Origin: Algoriphagus aquimarinus
GTDB taxonomy: Bacteria > Bacteroidota > Bacteroidia > Cytophagales > Cyclobacteriaceae
DNA: 64,000 nucleotides
Direction of reading: 5' to 3'
NCBI RefSeq assembly: GCF_900112005.1
Contig: NZ_FOKK01000013.1
Location: 1 to 64,000 of the forward strand
Positions 45,335 through 54,613 of the stretch are shown piece by piece (the stretch's first letter is position 1; each line of letters starts with the position of its first letter). The notes under the pieces are model-generated. The model saw only the letters and a program-made list of their open reading frames with translations, searched no databases and was not told the origin of the DNA. The translations under genes and the position numbers were made by a program.

Positions 45335-45907
45335 ATGAGGAAACATCTTTGGATTGGCATATTGTTAGTTGGATTAGTAGGTTGTGATAAGACATATCTG
45401 CCAAAGCCACCTGGTTATAATCGAATAGATTTGCCTGCACATGCTTTTCAGAAGCTATCTTCTGGATATCCTTATCAAATCGATTTTTCTACTTATTCCA
45501 GAATTGAAGCTGACTCTTTCAACCTCCATGAAGATACTTGGGTCAATTTGAATTATGCAGATTTTGGAGCCAAAGTACACTTGACGTATAAGCGAATCGG
45601 CAACAATTTCGATTTTAAAAAATTATCAAATGATGCCTTTAGACTAACCTCACAGCATCAAGTGAAAGCTTATGGAATTGAGGAAGCTGTTATGATTACT
45701 CCTGAAGGATATACTGGAGTTGTTGCGGAATTGACTGGGGAAGTGCCAACACAATTCCAATTCTTTGTTACAGACTCTACCAACAACTTCCTTAGAGGAG
45801 CATTATATTTCAATACTGCAATGAAAAATGATTCACTTGCACCAGTGATAGAATACATCAAGGCGGACATGGTCCACCTGATGAATTCCGTCAAATTTGA
45901 AGATTAA
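45335..45907 (+). CDS. gldD: Gliding motility lipoprotein GldD
   Basis: This 190-residue lipoprotein has lipobox LVGC at Cys 17, followed by the GldD marker YLPKPPGYNRIDLP. It is required for gliding and type IX secretion in Flavobacterium johnsoniae. The remainder is a compact beta-rich domain with normal length. Its presence fits the T9SS sorting domain in the protein at 14408-17218. The end overlaps the convergent symporter gene by 4 bases. Confidence 0.95.
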   Translation: MRKHLWIGILLVGLVGCDKTYLPKPPGYNRIDLPAHAFQKLSSGYPYQIDFSTYSRIEADSFNLHEDTWVNLNYADFGAKVHLTYKRIGNNFDFKKLSNDAFRLTSQHQVKAYGIEEAVMITPEGYTGVVAELTGEVPTQFQFFVTDSTNNFLRGALYFNTAMKNDSLAPVIEYIKADMVHLMNSVKFED

Positions 45908-47679
45908 CTAAGGTTTTTCCAGGATCTGATAATAATAACTCCTCCACCCAGTGCTATTGCTGCAGCAATAAAACCTCCAAGCATATTGCCATAAATGAAG
46001 AATCCTGTGGAGAATAAAGCGGCATATACCATCGCTGAACCTATCATCATCAACCCGATTTCTTTAGGCAGTTGACCGATTGTTTGTTTTTCCTCAGGAT
46101 ATCTGTCCAATACCTTTTTCCATCCAAAAGCTGCAGGAGTTACTTTTCTATAGAAGGAAAGTAATACTTCGTCTTTTTCTGGAGCAGTGATGAACGTCAC
46201 TATTAACCAGCCAATTGTAGTGATAGTTACACTATAAACTAATTTCAAATAAGCTTGATTTTCTGGGATCATGATCCAGTTTACTTTTGGATTGATCACC
46301 TCGAAGAATATAGCAACGACGAAAGATATTGCCATCGCAGAGATCTCTGTATATGCGTTGATTCTCCACCAAAACCATCTTAGGATAAAGATCAAGCCAG
46401 TACCTGCACCAATTTGAAGTAGAATATTGAATGCATCCAAAGCACTGGAAAGTGCCAAAGCAAGGACAGCTGACATTGCCATTAAGGCTACCGTGGAGAT
46501 TCTTCCTACTGCTACTAATTCTTTGTCTGAAGCTTCAGGCTTTAAAAATCTTAAGTAGAAATCATTCACTATGTATGAAGATCCCCAATTCAAGTGAGTA
46601 GACAGTGTAGACATCACCGCTGCAATCAAGGATGCCAAAACGATACCAATCAAGCCAGTTGGCAAGAATGTTAACATGGCTGAATAAGCCAAATCATCTC
46701 CTAGTTTATCTGCGGGAATATTTGGAAAGGCAGCAGAGATATCAGATACATTCGGGAAAACAATTAATGACGCCAAAGCAATCAAAATCCACGGCCAAGG
46801 GCGAATAGCATAATGTGCTATATTAAAGAATAGAGTCGCTCCAATCGCATTTTTTTCATCCTTAGCCGAAAGCATACGCTGTGCAATGTATCCGCCACCA
46901 CCTGGCTCAGCACCAGGATACCAAGTTGCCCACCATTGTATAGCAATTGGCATCAAAAACAATGGAATGTATGCGTTCGGATCAGAGAAATCTGGAAGAA
47001 AATCAAGCTTTCCTACTACATTTTCATGGGTTAGAAGATTATCCAGAGAACCAATCTGTGGAAGATCAAGGATATAATATGCCGCGCCGAAAGCGCCGAT
47101 CATAGCTATAAAGAATTGAAAGAAATCTGTTAAAAGAACCCCTTTTAACCCACCAAGAGAACTATAAATCACTGTAACTACCGAAGCAATAAGCAAAGTT
47201 TCGTAAGGCTCTAAACCTAGCATTATGCCACCGATTTTGATAGCGGCAAGCGATACTGTGGCCATAATCACCACGTTGAAAAATACACCTAGATAAATGG
47301 CACGGAAAGCTCTCAAGAAAGCTGCTCCTTTACCGGAATATCTCAATTCGTAGAATTCTAAGTCAGTTGTAACCTCTGATCTTCTCCACAATTTGGCATA
47401 GACGAAAACAGTAAGCATACCGGTCAGCAAGAAAGCCCACCAGGCCCAGTTACCAGCAACACCATTTTTTCTCACGATATCCGTCACCAAGTTCGGTGTA
47501 TCTGCAGAGAAAGTAGTTGCTACCATGGACACTCCGAGCAACCACCAAGGCATGTTTCTACCGGAAAGGAAAAATTCTTTGGCAGATGATCCTGCTTTTT
47601 TCGATGTATAAAGTCCTATCAAGAGGGAGATAACAAAGAAAGCGGCTATGATCGCCCAGTCAATGGAGGTTACATTCAT
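45904..47679 (-). CDS. Sodium:solute symporter family transporter
   Basis: This 591-residue membrane protein of the SSS family has about 14-15 helices. The first helix (IDWAIIAAFFVISLLIGLY) is followed by the motif AKEFFLSGRNMPWWLLGVSMVATTFSADTPNLVTDIVR near 33-70, typical of the sodium-site region of SSS carriers. It would take up a sugar, acid or similar solute with sodium across the inner membrane. Substrate cannot be set from sequence. It is divergent from the NahK-like gene across a 454-base gap. Confidence 0.92.
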   Translation of the reverse strand: MNVTSIDWAIIAAFFVISLLIGLYTSKKAGSSAKEFFLSGRNMPWWLLGVSMVATTFSADTPNLVTDIVRKNGVAGNWAWWAFLLTGMLTVFVYAKLWRRSEVTTDLEFYELRYSGKGAAFLRAFRAIYLGVFFNVVIMATVSLAAIKIGGIMLGLEPYETLLIASVVTVIYSSLGGLKGVLLTDFFQFFIAMIGAFGAAYYILDLPQIGSLDNLLTHENVVGKLDFLPDFSDPNAYIPLFLMPIAIQWWATWYPGAEPGGGGYIAQRMLSAKDEKNAIGATLFFNIAHYAIRPWPWILIALASLIVFPNVSDISAAFPNIPADKLGDDLAYSAMLTFLPTGLIGIVLASLIAAVMSTLSTHLNWGSSYIVNDFYLRFLKPEASDKELVAVGRISTVALMAMSAVLALALSSALDAFNILLQIGAGTGLIFILRWFWWRINAYTEISAMAISFVVAIFFEVINPKVNWIMIPENQAYLKLVYSVTITTIGWLIVTFITAPEKDEVLLSFYRKVTPAAFGWKKVLDRYPEEKQTIGQLPKEIGLMMIGSAMVYAALFSTGFFIYGNMLGGFIAAAIALGGGVIIIRSWKNLS

Positions 47680-48133
47680 AGTATATGGGATTAATGTATT
47701 CTTTAATTTTTTTTATAAAATACCTTCGACTTAAATAATAAATTTCGCTAATGTATTTATTTTCTGCGAAATGGGAAAAGACTGACTCAGAAGTTTACTC
47801 AGTTTTTTGCCATATCTCGTCAATTTCAAAATAAAAGGTATGGAAAAGATTATTCTTTTGGTTGGACGGACTGATTTCAATGTGAATTCAACATGATTTC
47901 TAATCTGCTAGCAGATTCATTTATGAGAATATCTTTACTAAAGCCTATTCTCTAATTCAGCTTATGGTTGAAAGTCCAAGTGTCAAGCCTTTGCTCATCT
48001 AAAGTAGTAAAGCTGATGGAACCATGATAAGAGAATTAATACGACTAAATCAAAAAGTATAAAACCGATTTAAATGGTCAGTTTTTTTACGCCTAATAAT
48101 TCCGATTTGGTCGGGATACTATAGCTTTGGGAC
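47680..48133. other. Longest gene-free stretch in the window (454 bases)
   Basis: No gene of credible length was seen on either strand. The stretch holds the divergent control regions of the symporter and kinase genes. Visible structures are a perfect 16-base palindrome aatctgctagcagatt at 47902-47917, an inverted repeat atttcgc/gcgaaat at 47742-47748 and 47766-47772, and a TAnnTTTG box (tagctttg, 48122-48129) only 4 bases before the kinase ATG. No RNA family was recognised. Confidence 0.5.
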
Positions 48134-49198
48134 ATGATTAAGGAACACATCGCCGGTATTCTGGCCAATTATACGTTTGATTCATTCGAGAATTTTGAAT
48201 TCCAAGCCTTCGGAGCAGGTTTGATCCACGGCACGTATTTAATAGAAGCTGGAAATTTGAAATTCATTTTGCAGGAATTCAATAATGGAGTGTTTCAATA
48301 TCCTGAGCGAATTTCACACAATCAGCGCTTGGTCAAATCTCAAGGCGATGGAAATTTGCTTCCCTTTCAACTCCCCTTGCCTATCCTAAATTCGCATAAA
48401 AAGCTCATTACAGATTGGAATGGGAAATTATTCCGTTTGTTCGAATTCGTTTCTGGACAGACGATCCAAGAGATTTCGGAATTGGATCAAGCTTACTTGG
48501 CGGCAAAAGCATATGGCTTTTTTGCAGATTGGGGAAAAGCAGTTGCAACCTCAGAATTGCAGGAGTGTATTCCAGATTTTCACAGATTGGATTTGCGCTT
48601 CGCAAAGCTTGAGGAAGTTGCTGCAGGAAAAGGTGCACTTTCAAATGAAGATCAGGAAGTACTAGATTTTTACCTTGGTCAAAAAGAATTAATTGCGGCT
48701 TATCAGAAATTCCAGGCAATTCTTCCATCTCGTCTCACGCACAACGACACCAAAATCAACAATCTCATTTTTTCCCATGATCTTCAAAAAGTGGAAGCTT
48801 TGGTCGATCTAGACACCCTGATGAGTGGATACTTAATGTATGACTTTGGGGATTTAGTACGCACAGTTGCTTGCTCTGAGTCAGAAACTAGTCAAAATTG
48901 GAAGGCTATTAAACTGGAAATCCCTGTTTTCGAGCAATTGCTCAAAGGCTATTGGGAAGGAATCAAATCGCTAGCTACGGAAGAAGAAACTAATTCACTT
49001 ATGCTTGCGGGAGAAGTAATGACCTGCATTATGGGCCTTCGCTTTTTTACCGATCACCTCCAAGGGAATGTCTATTATAAAGTGCAGTACCCTGAACAGA
49101 ACTTTCATCGTGCAAAGAACCAGATGATTTTGCTACAAAGTATTCAAGCAAATAAGTCTGAATTAGAAGAACTCTGGAAGTCAATCACTCAATCCTAA
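48134..49198 (+). CDS. NahK-like sugar kinase of the aminoglycoside phosphotransferase fold
   Basis: This 354-residue protein has the phosphotransferase fold: a nucleotide-binding part with LIHGTYLIEAGNLKFILQEFN near 30-50, the catalytic loop HNDTKINN at 203-210, and metal-binding VDLDTLMSGYLMYDFGD near 223-239. This pattern resembles N-acetylhexosamine 1-kinase, which makes hexosamine 1-phosphates for nucleotide-sugar salvage. A matching nucleotidyltransferase gene lies at 56861, not adjacent. The exact sugar is uncertain. Confidence 0.82.
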   Translation: MIKEHIAGILANYTFDSFENFEFQAFGAGLIHGTYLIEAGNLKFILQEFNNGVFQYPERISHNQRLVKSQGDGNLLPFQLPLPILNSHKKLITDWNGKLFRLFEFVSGQTIQEISELDQAYLAAKAYGFFADWGKAVATSELQECIPDFHRLDLRFAKLEEVAAGKGALSNEDQEVLDFYLGQKELIAAYQKFQAILPSRLTHNDTKINNLIFSHDLQKVEALVDLDTLMSGYLMYDFGDLVRTVACSESETSQNWKAIKLEIPVFEQLLKGYWEGIKSLATEEETNSLMLAGEVMTCIMGLRFFTDHLQGNVYYKVQYPEQNFHRAKNQMILLQSIQANKSELEELWKSITQS

Positions 49199-49281
49199 AA
49201 TTGATTTCAGACAATTCCAGTCATTTAATTGGCATTTGGCCTTACTGGGCGTAATTTGGTCAACCCAAAAATTAATTTTCC

Positions 49282-51375
49282 TTGTCCGGCTTTTTTGACA
49301 CCAAAATAGAATTTCTCAAAGGAGTAGGCCCGCAGCGCGCCGCCCTGATCAACAAGGAGTTGAATATTTTCACCTTCGGGGAATTGCTACAGCATTATCC
49401 ATTTCGGTACGAGGACAGGACGAAGTTTTTTAAAATCCGAGAGCTGCATTCCGACATGGAATCAGTCCAGGTCATTGCCAAAATCCGAAAAGTAGAGCTC
49501 GTAGGCATGGGCAATAAAAAGCGGCTCGTGGCTCAGGTGGCCGATGAAACTGGAGAGATGGAAATGACCTGGTTCAAAGGAATCGCTTGGGTTCAAAAGA
49601 ATATTACTCCCAGTGCTGCTTATGTTTTCTTAGGAAAACCTGCCCAGTTTGGCAGAAAATGGAGCATCGCACATCCTGAGATGGAGCCACTGACTACTGC
49701 CAACGAAACTAGAAATAATTTCCAACCGATTTATTCCACCACAGAAAAGCTCAAAGCCAGATTTTTGGATTCCAGAGGGATTTCCAAAATCATGGAGCAA
49801 TTGGTTCAGGTTTGCTTCCCGCACATTCAGGAGACGATGTCTAATGAGATTTTAGAGCAATACCAACTCATAGGGAAAAAGGAAGCTATTCGCCAAATCC
49901 ACTTTCCTACCAAGCCAGACTTGCTTCAGCGAGCGAGAAAGCGCTTGAAATTCGAAGAGTTTTTCTATTTGCAACTTCGGCTGCTCATGCTGAAAGTAGC
50001 TCGGGTGGAGAAGTATCGCGGTCAAATCCTGAACAACACAGAATTACTCACCGAGTTTTATACCAATCACATTCCCTTCGAACTCACAAATGCTCAGAAG
50101 CGGGTAATCCGTGAGTCCTATGGTGACTTAAAGTCTGGGAAGCAGATGAATCGTCTGATTCAGGGAGACGTGGGAAGCGGAAAAACGATGGTGGCGTTTA
50201 TATGCGCTTTGATAGCGATTAGCTCTGGAGCACAAGCTTGCCTGATGGCGCCTACGGAGATTTTGGCGACACAGCATTATTCGGGCTTGAAAGAATTCGC
50301 TGACATGATGGGGCTGAAAATCGATTTGTTGACAGGCTCTACAAAGAAAGCAGCGAGAAGAATCATTCACGAAGAACTACTTTCCGGAGAACTAAAAATC
50401 CTTATCGGAACACATGCACTTTTGGAAGATATCGTGCAGTTTCAAAATCTTGCTTTGGCGATCGTTGATGAACAGCATCGCTTTGGGGTAGCCCAGCGAG
50501 CGAAACTCTGGGCCAAGAATGAGCAATTTATCCCGCACGTATTAGTCATGACGGCCACACCTATTCCACGAACGTTGGCGATGACACTATATGGAGATCT
50601 GGATGTTTCGGTGATCGATGAGATGCCTGCAGGAAGAAAGCCGATCCAAACCGTGCATCGATATGATAAAGACCGTCTCAAAGTATTCGGTTTTATCAAC
50701 GAAGAGGTCAAAAAAGGAAGACAAGTTTACATCGTTTACCCGCTGATCGAAGAATCTGAAAAGATGGATCTGAAGAATGTCATGGATGGCTATGAAAGCA
50801 TTTCCCGTGCTTTTCCCAACTATCCTATCTCAATCGTGAACGGAAGTATGAAAGCTGACGCAAAGGAATACGAGATGCAGCGCTTCGTGAAGGGCGAAAC
50901 AAAGATCATGGTGGCGACTACAGTGATCGAGGTAGGTGTGAACGTGCCCAATGCTTCGGTGATGATCATTGAGAACGCAGAGCGCTTTGGGCTTTCACAG
51001 CTGCATCAGCTGCGAGGAAGGGTGGGAAGAGGTGCTGAGCAGAGTTATTGCATCCTGATGAGCAAGTATGAGCTTTCGAAGGATTCCCGAGTACGATTGG
51101 AAACAATGGTGCGAACCAATGACGGTTTCGAGATTGCCGATGTGGATTTGAGGTTACGTGGGCCAGGAGATTTGATGGGCACACAGCAGAGTGGAATAAC
51201 CGACTTGTTGATCGCTGATCTGAGCAAGGATGCTGCGATTTTGACTTTGGCGAGAGATGCAGCACAGCAACTTTTAGCAAATGACGCTGAACTGACTCAG
51301 CCAGAGAATTTGCCGATGCTAAGACAAATCAAGCAACAAAAGAAAACTGCAGTGAATTGGAGTAGGATTTCTTGA
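49282..51375 (+). CDS. recG: ATP-dependent DNA helicase RecG
   Basis: This 697-residue helicase remodels stalled replication forks and Holliday junctions. The N-terminal wedge/OB region covers about 1-250. Walker A GDVGSGKT is at 295-302, DEQH at 396-399, TATPIPRTLAM near 418-428 and the arginine-finger region QLRGRVGRG near 577-585. It starts with TTG at 49282: an in-frame stop lies 9 bases upstream (49273) and no ATG occurs between, so the alternative start is forced. Confidence 0.97.
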   Translation: MSGFFDTKIEFLKGVGPQRAALINKELNIFTFGELLQHYPFRYEDRTKFFKIRELHSDMESVQVIAKIRKVELVGMGNKKRLVAQVADETGEMEMTWFKGIAWVQKNITPSAAYVFLGKPAQFGRKWSIAHPEMEPLTTANETRNNFQPIYSTTEKLKARFLDSRGISKIMEQLVQVCFPHIQETMSNEILEQYQLIGKKEAIRQIHFPTKPDLLQRARKRLKFEEFFYLQLRLLMLKVARVEKYRGQILNNTELLTEFYTNHIPFELTNAQKRVIRESYGDLKSGKQMNRLIQGDVGSGKTMVAFICALIAISSGAQACLMAPTEILATQHYSGLKEFADMMGLKIDLLTGSTKKAARRIIHEELLSGELKILIGTHALLEDIVQFQNLALAIVDEQHRFGVAQRAKLWAKNEQFIPHVLVMTATPIPRTLAMTLYGDLDVSVIDEMPAGRKPIQTVHRYDKDRLKVFGFINEEVKKGRQVYIVYPLIEESEKMDLKNVMDGYESISRAFPNYPISIVNGSMKADAKEYEMQRFVKGETKIMVATTVIEVGVNVPNASVMIIENAERFGLSQLHQLRGRVGRGAEQSYCILMSKYELSKDSRVRLETMVRTNDGFEIADVDLRLRGPGDLMGTQQSGITDLLIADLSKDAAILTLARDAAQQLLANDAELTQPENLPMLRQIKQQKKTAVNWSRIS

Positions 51376-51479
51376 TTGGATTGAAATATTGTAAAATTTG
51401 AAAATTGAAAAATTGGCTTTACCACAAATTTTAAACTCCAGCCTCTGGGAAAATCTCCGCGGGCTCTGCGGTTAAATAT
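51376..51479. repeat. Intergenic tract with a possible dispersed CTCTGCGGTTAA-type repeat
   Basis: Downstream of recG, the segment 51438-51476 reads as CTCTGGGAAAATCT followed by CTCTGCGGTTAA. In my recollection this resembles a short repeat scattered between genes in many Bacteroidota. No gene is present here. Confidence 0.35.
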
Positions 51480-51806
51480 TTATTTCCGCTTAGAAAACAA
51501 TCCTCCAATCCTCCTGAAAATCTGCTTCTCCTTTTCCCAGAAAAAGGTAAACTGACCGAAAATAAAGCCGTAGATCAGTAAAATGATTTGATATAGAGGA
51601 AGAACTAGGAGTAAATAGAGAACAGTATTTAGCAATCCACCTTTCTCAACTCCGAAAAAATCTAAAATCGGATTTTTTATAAAAAGAATAGTAAATCCAG
51701 TACAGGCGAAAACGATCAAAACTAATACGACCTGAAGCAGGCTATCTAATTTCCACTTTGTTTGTAGGCGCTGAAGAAAGCCTGGCTTATCATTTTCCAC
51801 TGACAT
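51480..51806 (-). CDS. DUF6787-family small membrane protein
   Basis: This 108-residue protein has two membrane helices (about 24-43 and 60-82), an N-terminal amphipathic stretch with QTKWKLDSLLQ, and the conserved FGQFTFFWEKEKQIFRRI region near 84-100. The pattern fits DUF6787, a family found in Bacteroidota with unknown role. It lies downstream of lysC in the same direction, after a terminator, so it may be separately transcribed. Confidence 0.7.
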   Translation of the reverse strand: MSVENDKPGFLQRLQTKWKLDSLLQVVLVLIVFACTGFTILFIKNPILDFFGVEKGGLLNTVLYLLLVLPLYQIILLIYGFIFGQFTFFWEKEKQIFRRIGGLFSKRK

Positions 51807-51837
51807 CCTTCAAAAGTAATAAGAATCAGTCTAAATA

Positions 51838-51866
51838 AAATAGCCGGCACTAGGCCGGCCATTATT
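51838..51866 (-). terminator. Terminator after lysC
   Basis: A 6-bp GC-only stem gccggc/gccggc (51843-51848 with 51854-51859, loop actag) lies directly after the lysC stop. It is followed by a T-rich run on the minus strand and another on the plus strand. Confidence 0.75.
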
Positions 51867-51867
51867 T

Positions 51868-53187
51868 TTACCAAGTAAATAAGTCCTGATTGAGACTTTG
51901 AAGAGCCTCTTTTTTGAATTTGGAATCGACCAAAACAGAGACGTTGTGACGACTACCCCCGAATGAAACCATCCTTACAGGATACTCAATCAGAGAATCG
52001 ATAACGGATTGTATCGCACCTTTGCTTTCCGATACCATATTTCCTACGATACAGATGATTGTCTGATCTCTATCTATCTCCACACTACAGAATGTACTTA
52101 ACTCTTCCAAAATATGATCTAGGTGACTCAAATCATCAATTGTCACCGATACCGCTACTTCAGAAGTAGTGATCATATCGATTGGGGTTTTATATTTTTC
52201 AAAAATCTCAAACACCTTTCTCAAGAAACCATAGGCCAAGAGCATACGGCTGGATTTGATTTTAATAGCAGTGATTCCGTCTTTAGCAGCAATTGCTTTT
52301 ACACCAATAGTCTCTACATCAGCTTTGATCAAGGTGCCGTGGGCCTCAGGCTGCATAGTGTTAAGCAATTTCACCGGTACGTTGAATTGCTGAGCTGGCC
52401 AGATAGATGCTGGGTGAAGGATTTTCGCTCCAAAGTAAGCAAGCTCGGCTGCTTCATCGAAAGACATCTCTGCGATTGGACGAGTTTTGTCTACGATTCT
52501 AGGATCATTATTATGCATGCCGTCGATATCAGTCCAGATCTCGCAAGCGGTAGCTTGGATTGCTGCAGCTACCAAAGACGCAGTATAATCACTGCCTCCA
52601 CGCTTCAGATTATCCACTTCATTCAGATGATTTTTGCAAATAAATCCCTGTGTAATGAAAATCGTGTCGTCTGGATGCTGAGCAAGAATTACCTTAAGCT
52701 TATCAGAGATTTTCTGTAATTCCGGCTCTGAATTTTCATCAATACTCATGAAATCAAATGCCGATAAAAATACAGCTGGAATCTCCAGTTCTTCCAACAG
52801 CGTATGAAACAACTTAGTAGAAAGCAATTCTCCTTGAGCTAGAATATCACGATTGATAGCCTCATTGAAGGAGATTCTCAAGAGAATATTCAAAAATTCA
52901 AAATGCTCCTTGATGATTTCCTGTGCTTTTTCTCTCGCCAATTCAGACTTCAACAGCAGAGGATAAAACTGATTATAATGTGCATGAAGCTCATCAATTC
53001 TAGCTTTTGCCAGTGCTTTGTCAGCAGAAGCTAATGCCTCACCGATGCTCACCAATGAATTGGTTGTACCTGAAAGAGCAGAAAGAACTACGATTTTTGA
53101 CTCATCACCACGCGTGATTAGATCTTTTACCTGGTGCATGCGTTCTGGGCGGCCCACAGAGGTGCCTCCAAATTTCATGATTTTCAT
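51868..53187 (-). CDS. lysC: Monofunctional aspartate kinase
   Basis: This 439-residue enzyme phosphorylates aspartate, the first step towards lysine, threonine and methionine. The amino-acid kinase domain starts with MKFGGTSVG and contains RGGSDYTASLVAAA near 228-241. Two C-terminal ACT domains (from about 300) are expected to sense an end-product amino acid. No homoserine dehydrogenase is fused to it. It starts 33 bases after ribH in the same direction and may share its transcript. Confidence 0.96.
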   Translation of the reverse strand: MKIMKFGGTSVGRPERMHQVKDLITRGDESKIVVLSALSGTTNSLVSIGEALASADKALAKARIDELHAHYNQFYPLLLKSELAREKAQEIIKEHFEFLNILLRISFNEAINRDILAQGELLSTKLFHTLLEELEIPAVFLSAFDFMSIDENSEPELQKISDKLKVILAQHPDDTIFITQGFICKNHLNEVDNLKRGGSDYTASLVAAAIQATACEIWTDIDGMHNNDPRIVDKTRPIAEMSFDEAAELAYFGAKILHPASIWPAQQFNVPVKLLNTMQPEAHGTLIKADVETIGVKAIAAKDGITAIKIKSSRMLLAYGFLRKVFEIFEKYKTPIDMITTSEVAVSVTIDDLSHLDHILEELSTFCSVEIDRDQTIICIVGNMVSESKGAIQSVIDSLIEYPVRMVSFGGSRHNVSVLVDSKFKKEALQSLNQDLFTW

Positions 53188-53220
53188 AAGGAATAGGTTT
53201 ATCGGTTAATAGGTTTTTTC

Positions 53221-53697
53221 TTAGAATCCGAGCATTTTCACCGCAGTGATAGCTGCTTCGTCGCCTTTGTTACCATGCTTTCCTCCAGCACGATCCATGG
53301 CTTGTTGCTGAGTATTGGGCGTCAATACTCCAAAAATCACTGGCTTATTGTATTTCAAGCTTACATTAGTAATTCCATGTGCAACTGCATCACAGATGAA
53401 ATCAAAATGCTTGGTCTCACCTTGAATCACACATCCAAGACAGATTACAGCGTCAATGCTTTCTTCTTGTGCTAGCCATTGAGCAGCGAGTGTAAGTTCA
53501 AATGAGCCTGGAACATTTCTTCGGATGATGTTTTCTTTTTTCGCTCCATTTTCTAAAAGTGTCTGATATGCACCAGAATAGAGTGCTTCTGTCACATCTT
53601 CATTCCATTCGGACACGATGATTCCAAAAGTTTTATTACTGATATCCTGGATATTTTTGGATGAATGAGCACTGAGGCTTTTAAGGGAAGTTGCCAT
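53221..53697 (-). CDS. ribH: 6,7-dimethyl-8-ribityllumazine synthase
   Basis: This 158-residue riboflavin enzyme joins the ribitylamino-uracil with dihydroxybutanone phosphate. Substrate motifs GSFEL at 64-68, CLGCVIQGETKHFDFI with catalytic His 97, and GVLTPNTQQQAMDRAGG near 123-139 are complete. Family proteins form hollow pentamers or icosahedral shells. It stands apart from other rib genes, between the TPR gene and lysC. Confidence 0.97.
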   Translation of the reverse strand: MATSLKSLSAHSSKNIQDISNKTFGIIVSEWNEDVTEALYSGAYQTLLENGAKKENIIRRNVPGSFELTLAAQWLAQEESIDAVICLGCVIQGETKHFDFICDAVAHGITNVSLKYNKPVIFGVLTPNTQQQAMDRAGGKHGNKGDEAAITAVKMLGF

Positions 53698-53729
53698 TGA
53701 TAGGTTCTTTATGAAAGTGTTATAAACAA

Positions 53730-53759
53730 AAAAAGAGTAAGACCACAGGGCCTTACTCT
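53730..53759 (-). terminator. Terminator after the TPR gene
   Basis: The stem agagtaag/cttactct (53734-53741 with 53752-53759) is followed by seven T on the minus strand. It separates the TPR transcript from ribH. Confidence 0.8.
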
Positions 53760-53784
53760 TCTTAGTATGCTATTCAAAAAAGCA

Positions 53785-54498
53785 TTACTTAGAGGCAAGA
53801 CCTTCTAAGCGAGCTTTATGTTTTCGTGCTGCAGAAAATTCGAAAGACTCAAAATACTTGTCCTCGATCTCACCATAGGCTGCGATAGCTTCAGAGATTT
53901 TACCCGCTGATTCGTATGCAATAGCAAGTTTGGTCAAGTACTTAGGAGTGAAATACTTATTTTCATCGTATTCAGCTGCTTTTTTGTAGCTAGAGATAGC
54001 TTTATCAGTATTGCCAAGCTCCATATTAGCATCTCCAATAAGAGAGTAAGCTTTTGCTTGTACCAAGAAATCGTCCGCTGAGAATTGCTCCAATTCTGTC
54101 AATGCTTCTTCGTATTTTCTCTCAGAGAGATAGATAGAACCAATATAGAAATGCGCCAAGTTAGCAGCATCTGTACGTGGATAGTCATCTGCAATATCCA
54201 GGAACCCAGCATTAATGCCGTCACCTTCCAAAGCTAGTTGAACACTATCTTGCTCGAAGAAATATACAGCCTGGAACATTTCCTTCTGTGCTTTCTCATT
54301 TTGGTTCTGGGTATTGATTTGGAAAAACAAGATTCCTCCGATCAAAACCACTACTGCGATAATTACGCCAGCTAGTACCTTACTATTCTGCTTCAAAAAA
54401 GCTTCACCTCTACCAAGTCTTGTTGCTATTTCAGAAGGATCTTCCAAAATATCATTGTGATGATCAGGGTGTACTCTTTTACTTTGTTTCGTTGCCAT
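53785..54498 (-). CDS. Membrane-anchored TPR protein, YfgM-like
   Basis: This protein of 237 residues has a cytoplasmic N-terminus, a single membrane helix at about 38-58 and a periplasmic TPR domain (about 95-225; repeats FYIGSIYLSERKYEEALTEL, AYSLIGDANMELGNTDKAISSY, LAIAYESAGKISEAIAAY). The layout resembles YfgM, which works with the chaperone PpiD at the Sec translocon. The ATG at 54498 was chosen: the longer frame would begin with TTG only a few bases from the expected transcription start of the promoter at 54518-54547. Confidence 0.88.
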   Translation of the reverse strand: MATKQSKRVHPDHHNDILEDPSEIATRLGRGEAFLKQNSKVLAGVIIAVVVLIGGILFFQINTQNQNEKAQKEMFQAVYFFEQDSVQLALEGDGINAGFLDIADDYPRTDAANLAHFYIGSIYLSERKYEEALTELEQFSADDFLVQAKAYSLIGDANMELGNTDKAISSYKKAAEYDENKYFTPKYLTKLAIAYESAGKISEAIAAYGEIEDKYFESFEFSAARKHKARLEGLASK

Positions 54499-54517
54499 GC
54501 TACTCAATTTTCAGCCG

Positions 54518-54547
54518 CAAATATACGGTTTTTATACTTTCTACAAA
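54518..54547 (-). promoter_or_regulatory. Promoter of the TPR gene (-33 TTTG, -7 TATATTTG)
   Basis: On the minus strand TTTG (54544-54547) is followed after 18 bases by TATATTTG (54518-54525). This is close to the Bacteroidota consensus TTTG-N19-21-TAnnTTTG. The start of transcription is expected near 54511, which favours the ATG at 54498. The promoter lies partly between the pdhA terminator and the TPR gene. Confidence 0.6.
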
Positions 54548-54554
54548 GCCCAAT

Positions 54555-54592
54555 AAAAAAGCCATGAAAGCTTTCTGTCTTCATGGCTTTTA
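54555..54592 (-). terminator. Terminator after pdhA
   Basis: The stem aaaagccatgaa/ttcatggctttt (54557-54568 with 54580-54591) is 12 bp and perfect, with A- and T-runs at both ends. It lies downstream of the pdhA stop on the minus strand. Confidence 0.85.
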
Positions 54593-54613
54593 AGACGTTA
54601 TGTTTTTTAAGAT

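Noticed and set aside
52123..52719. A 198-codon open frame antisense to lysC
   Set aside because: It is fully covered by the aspartate kinase gene, whose motifs are all intact. No independent promoter or domain was seen.
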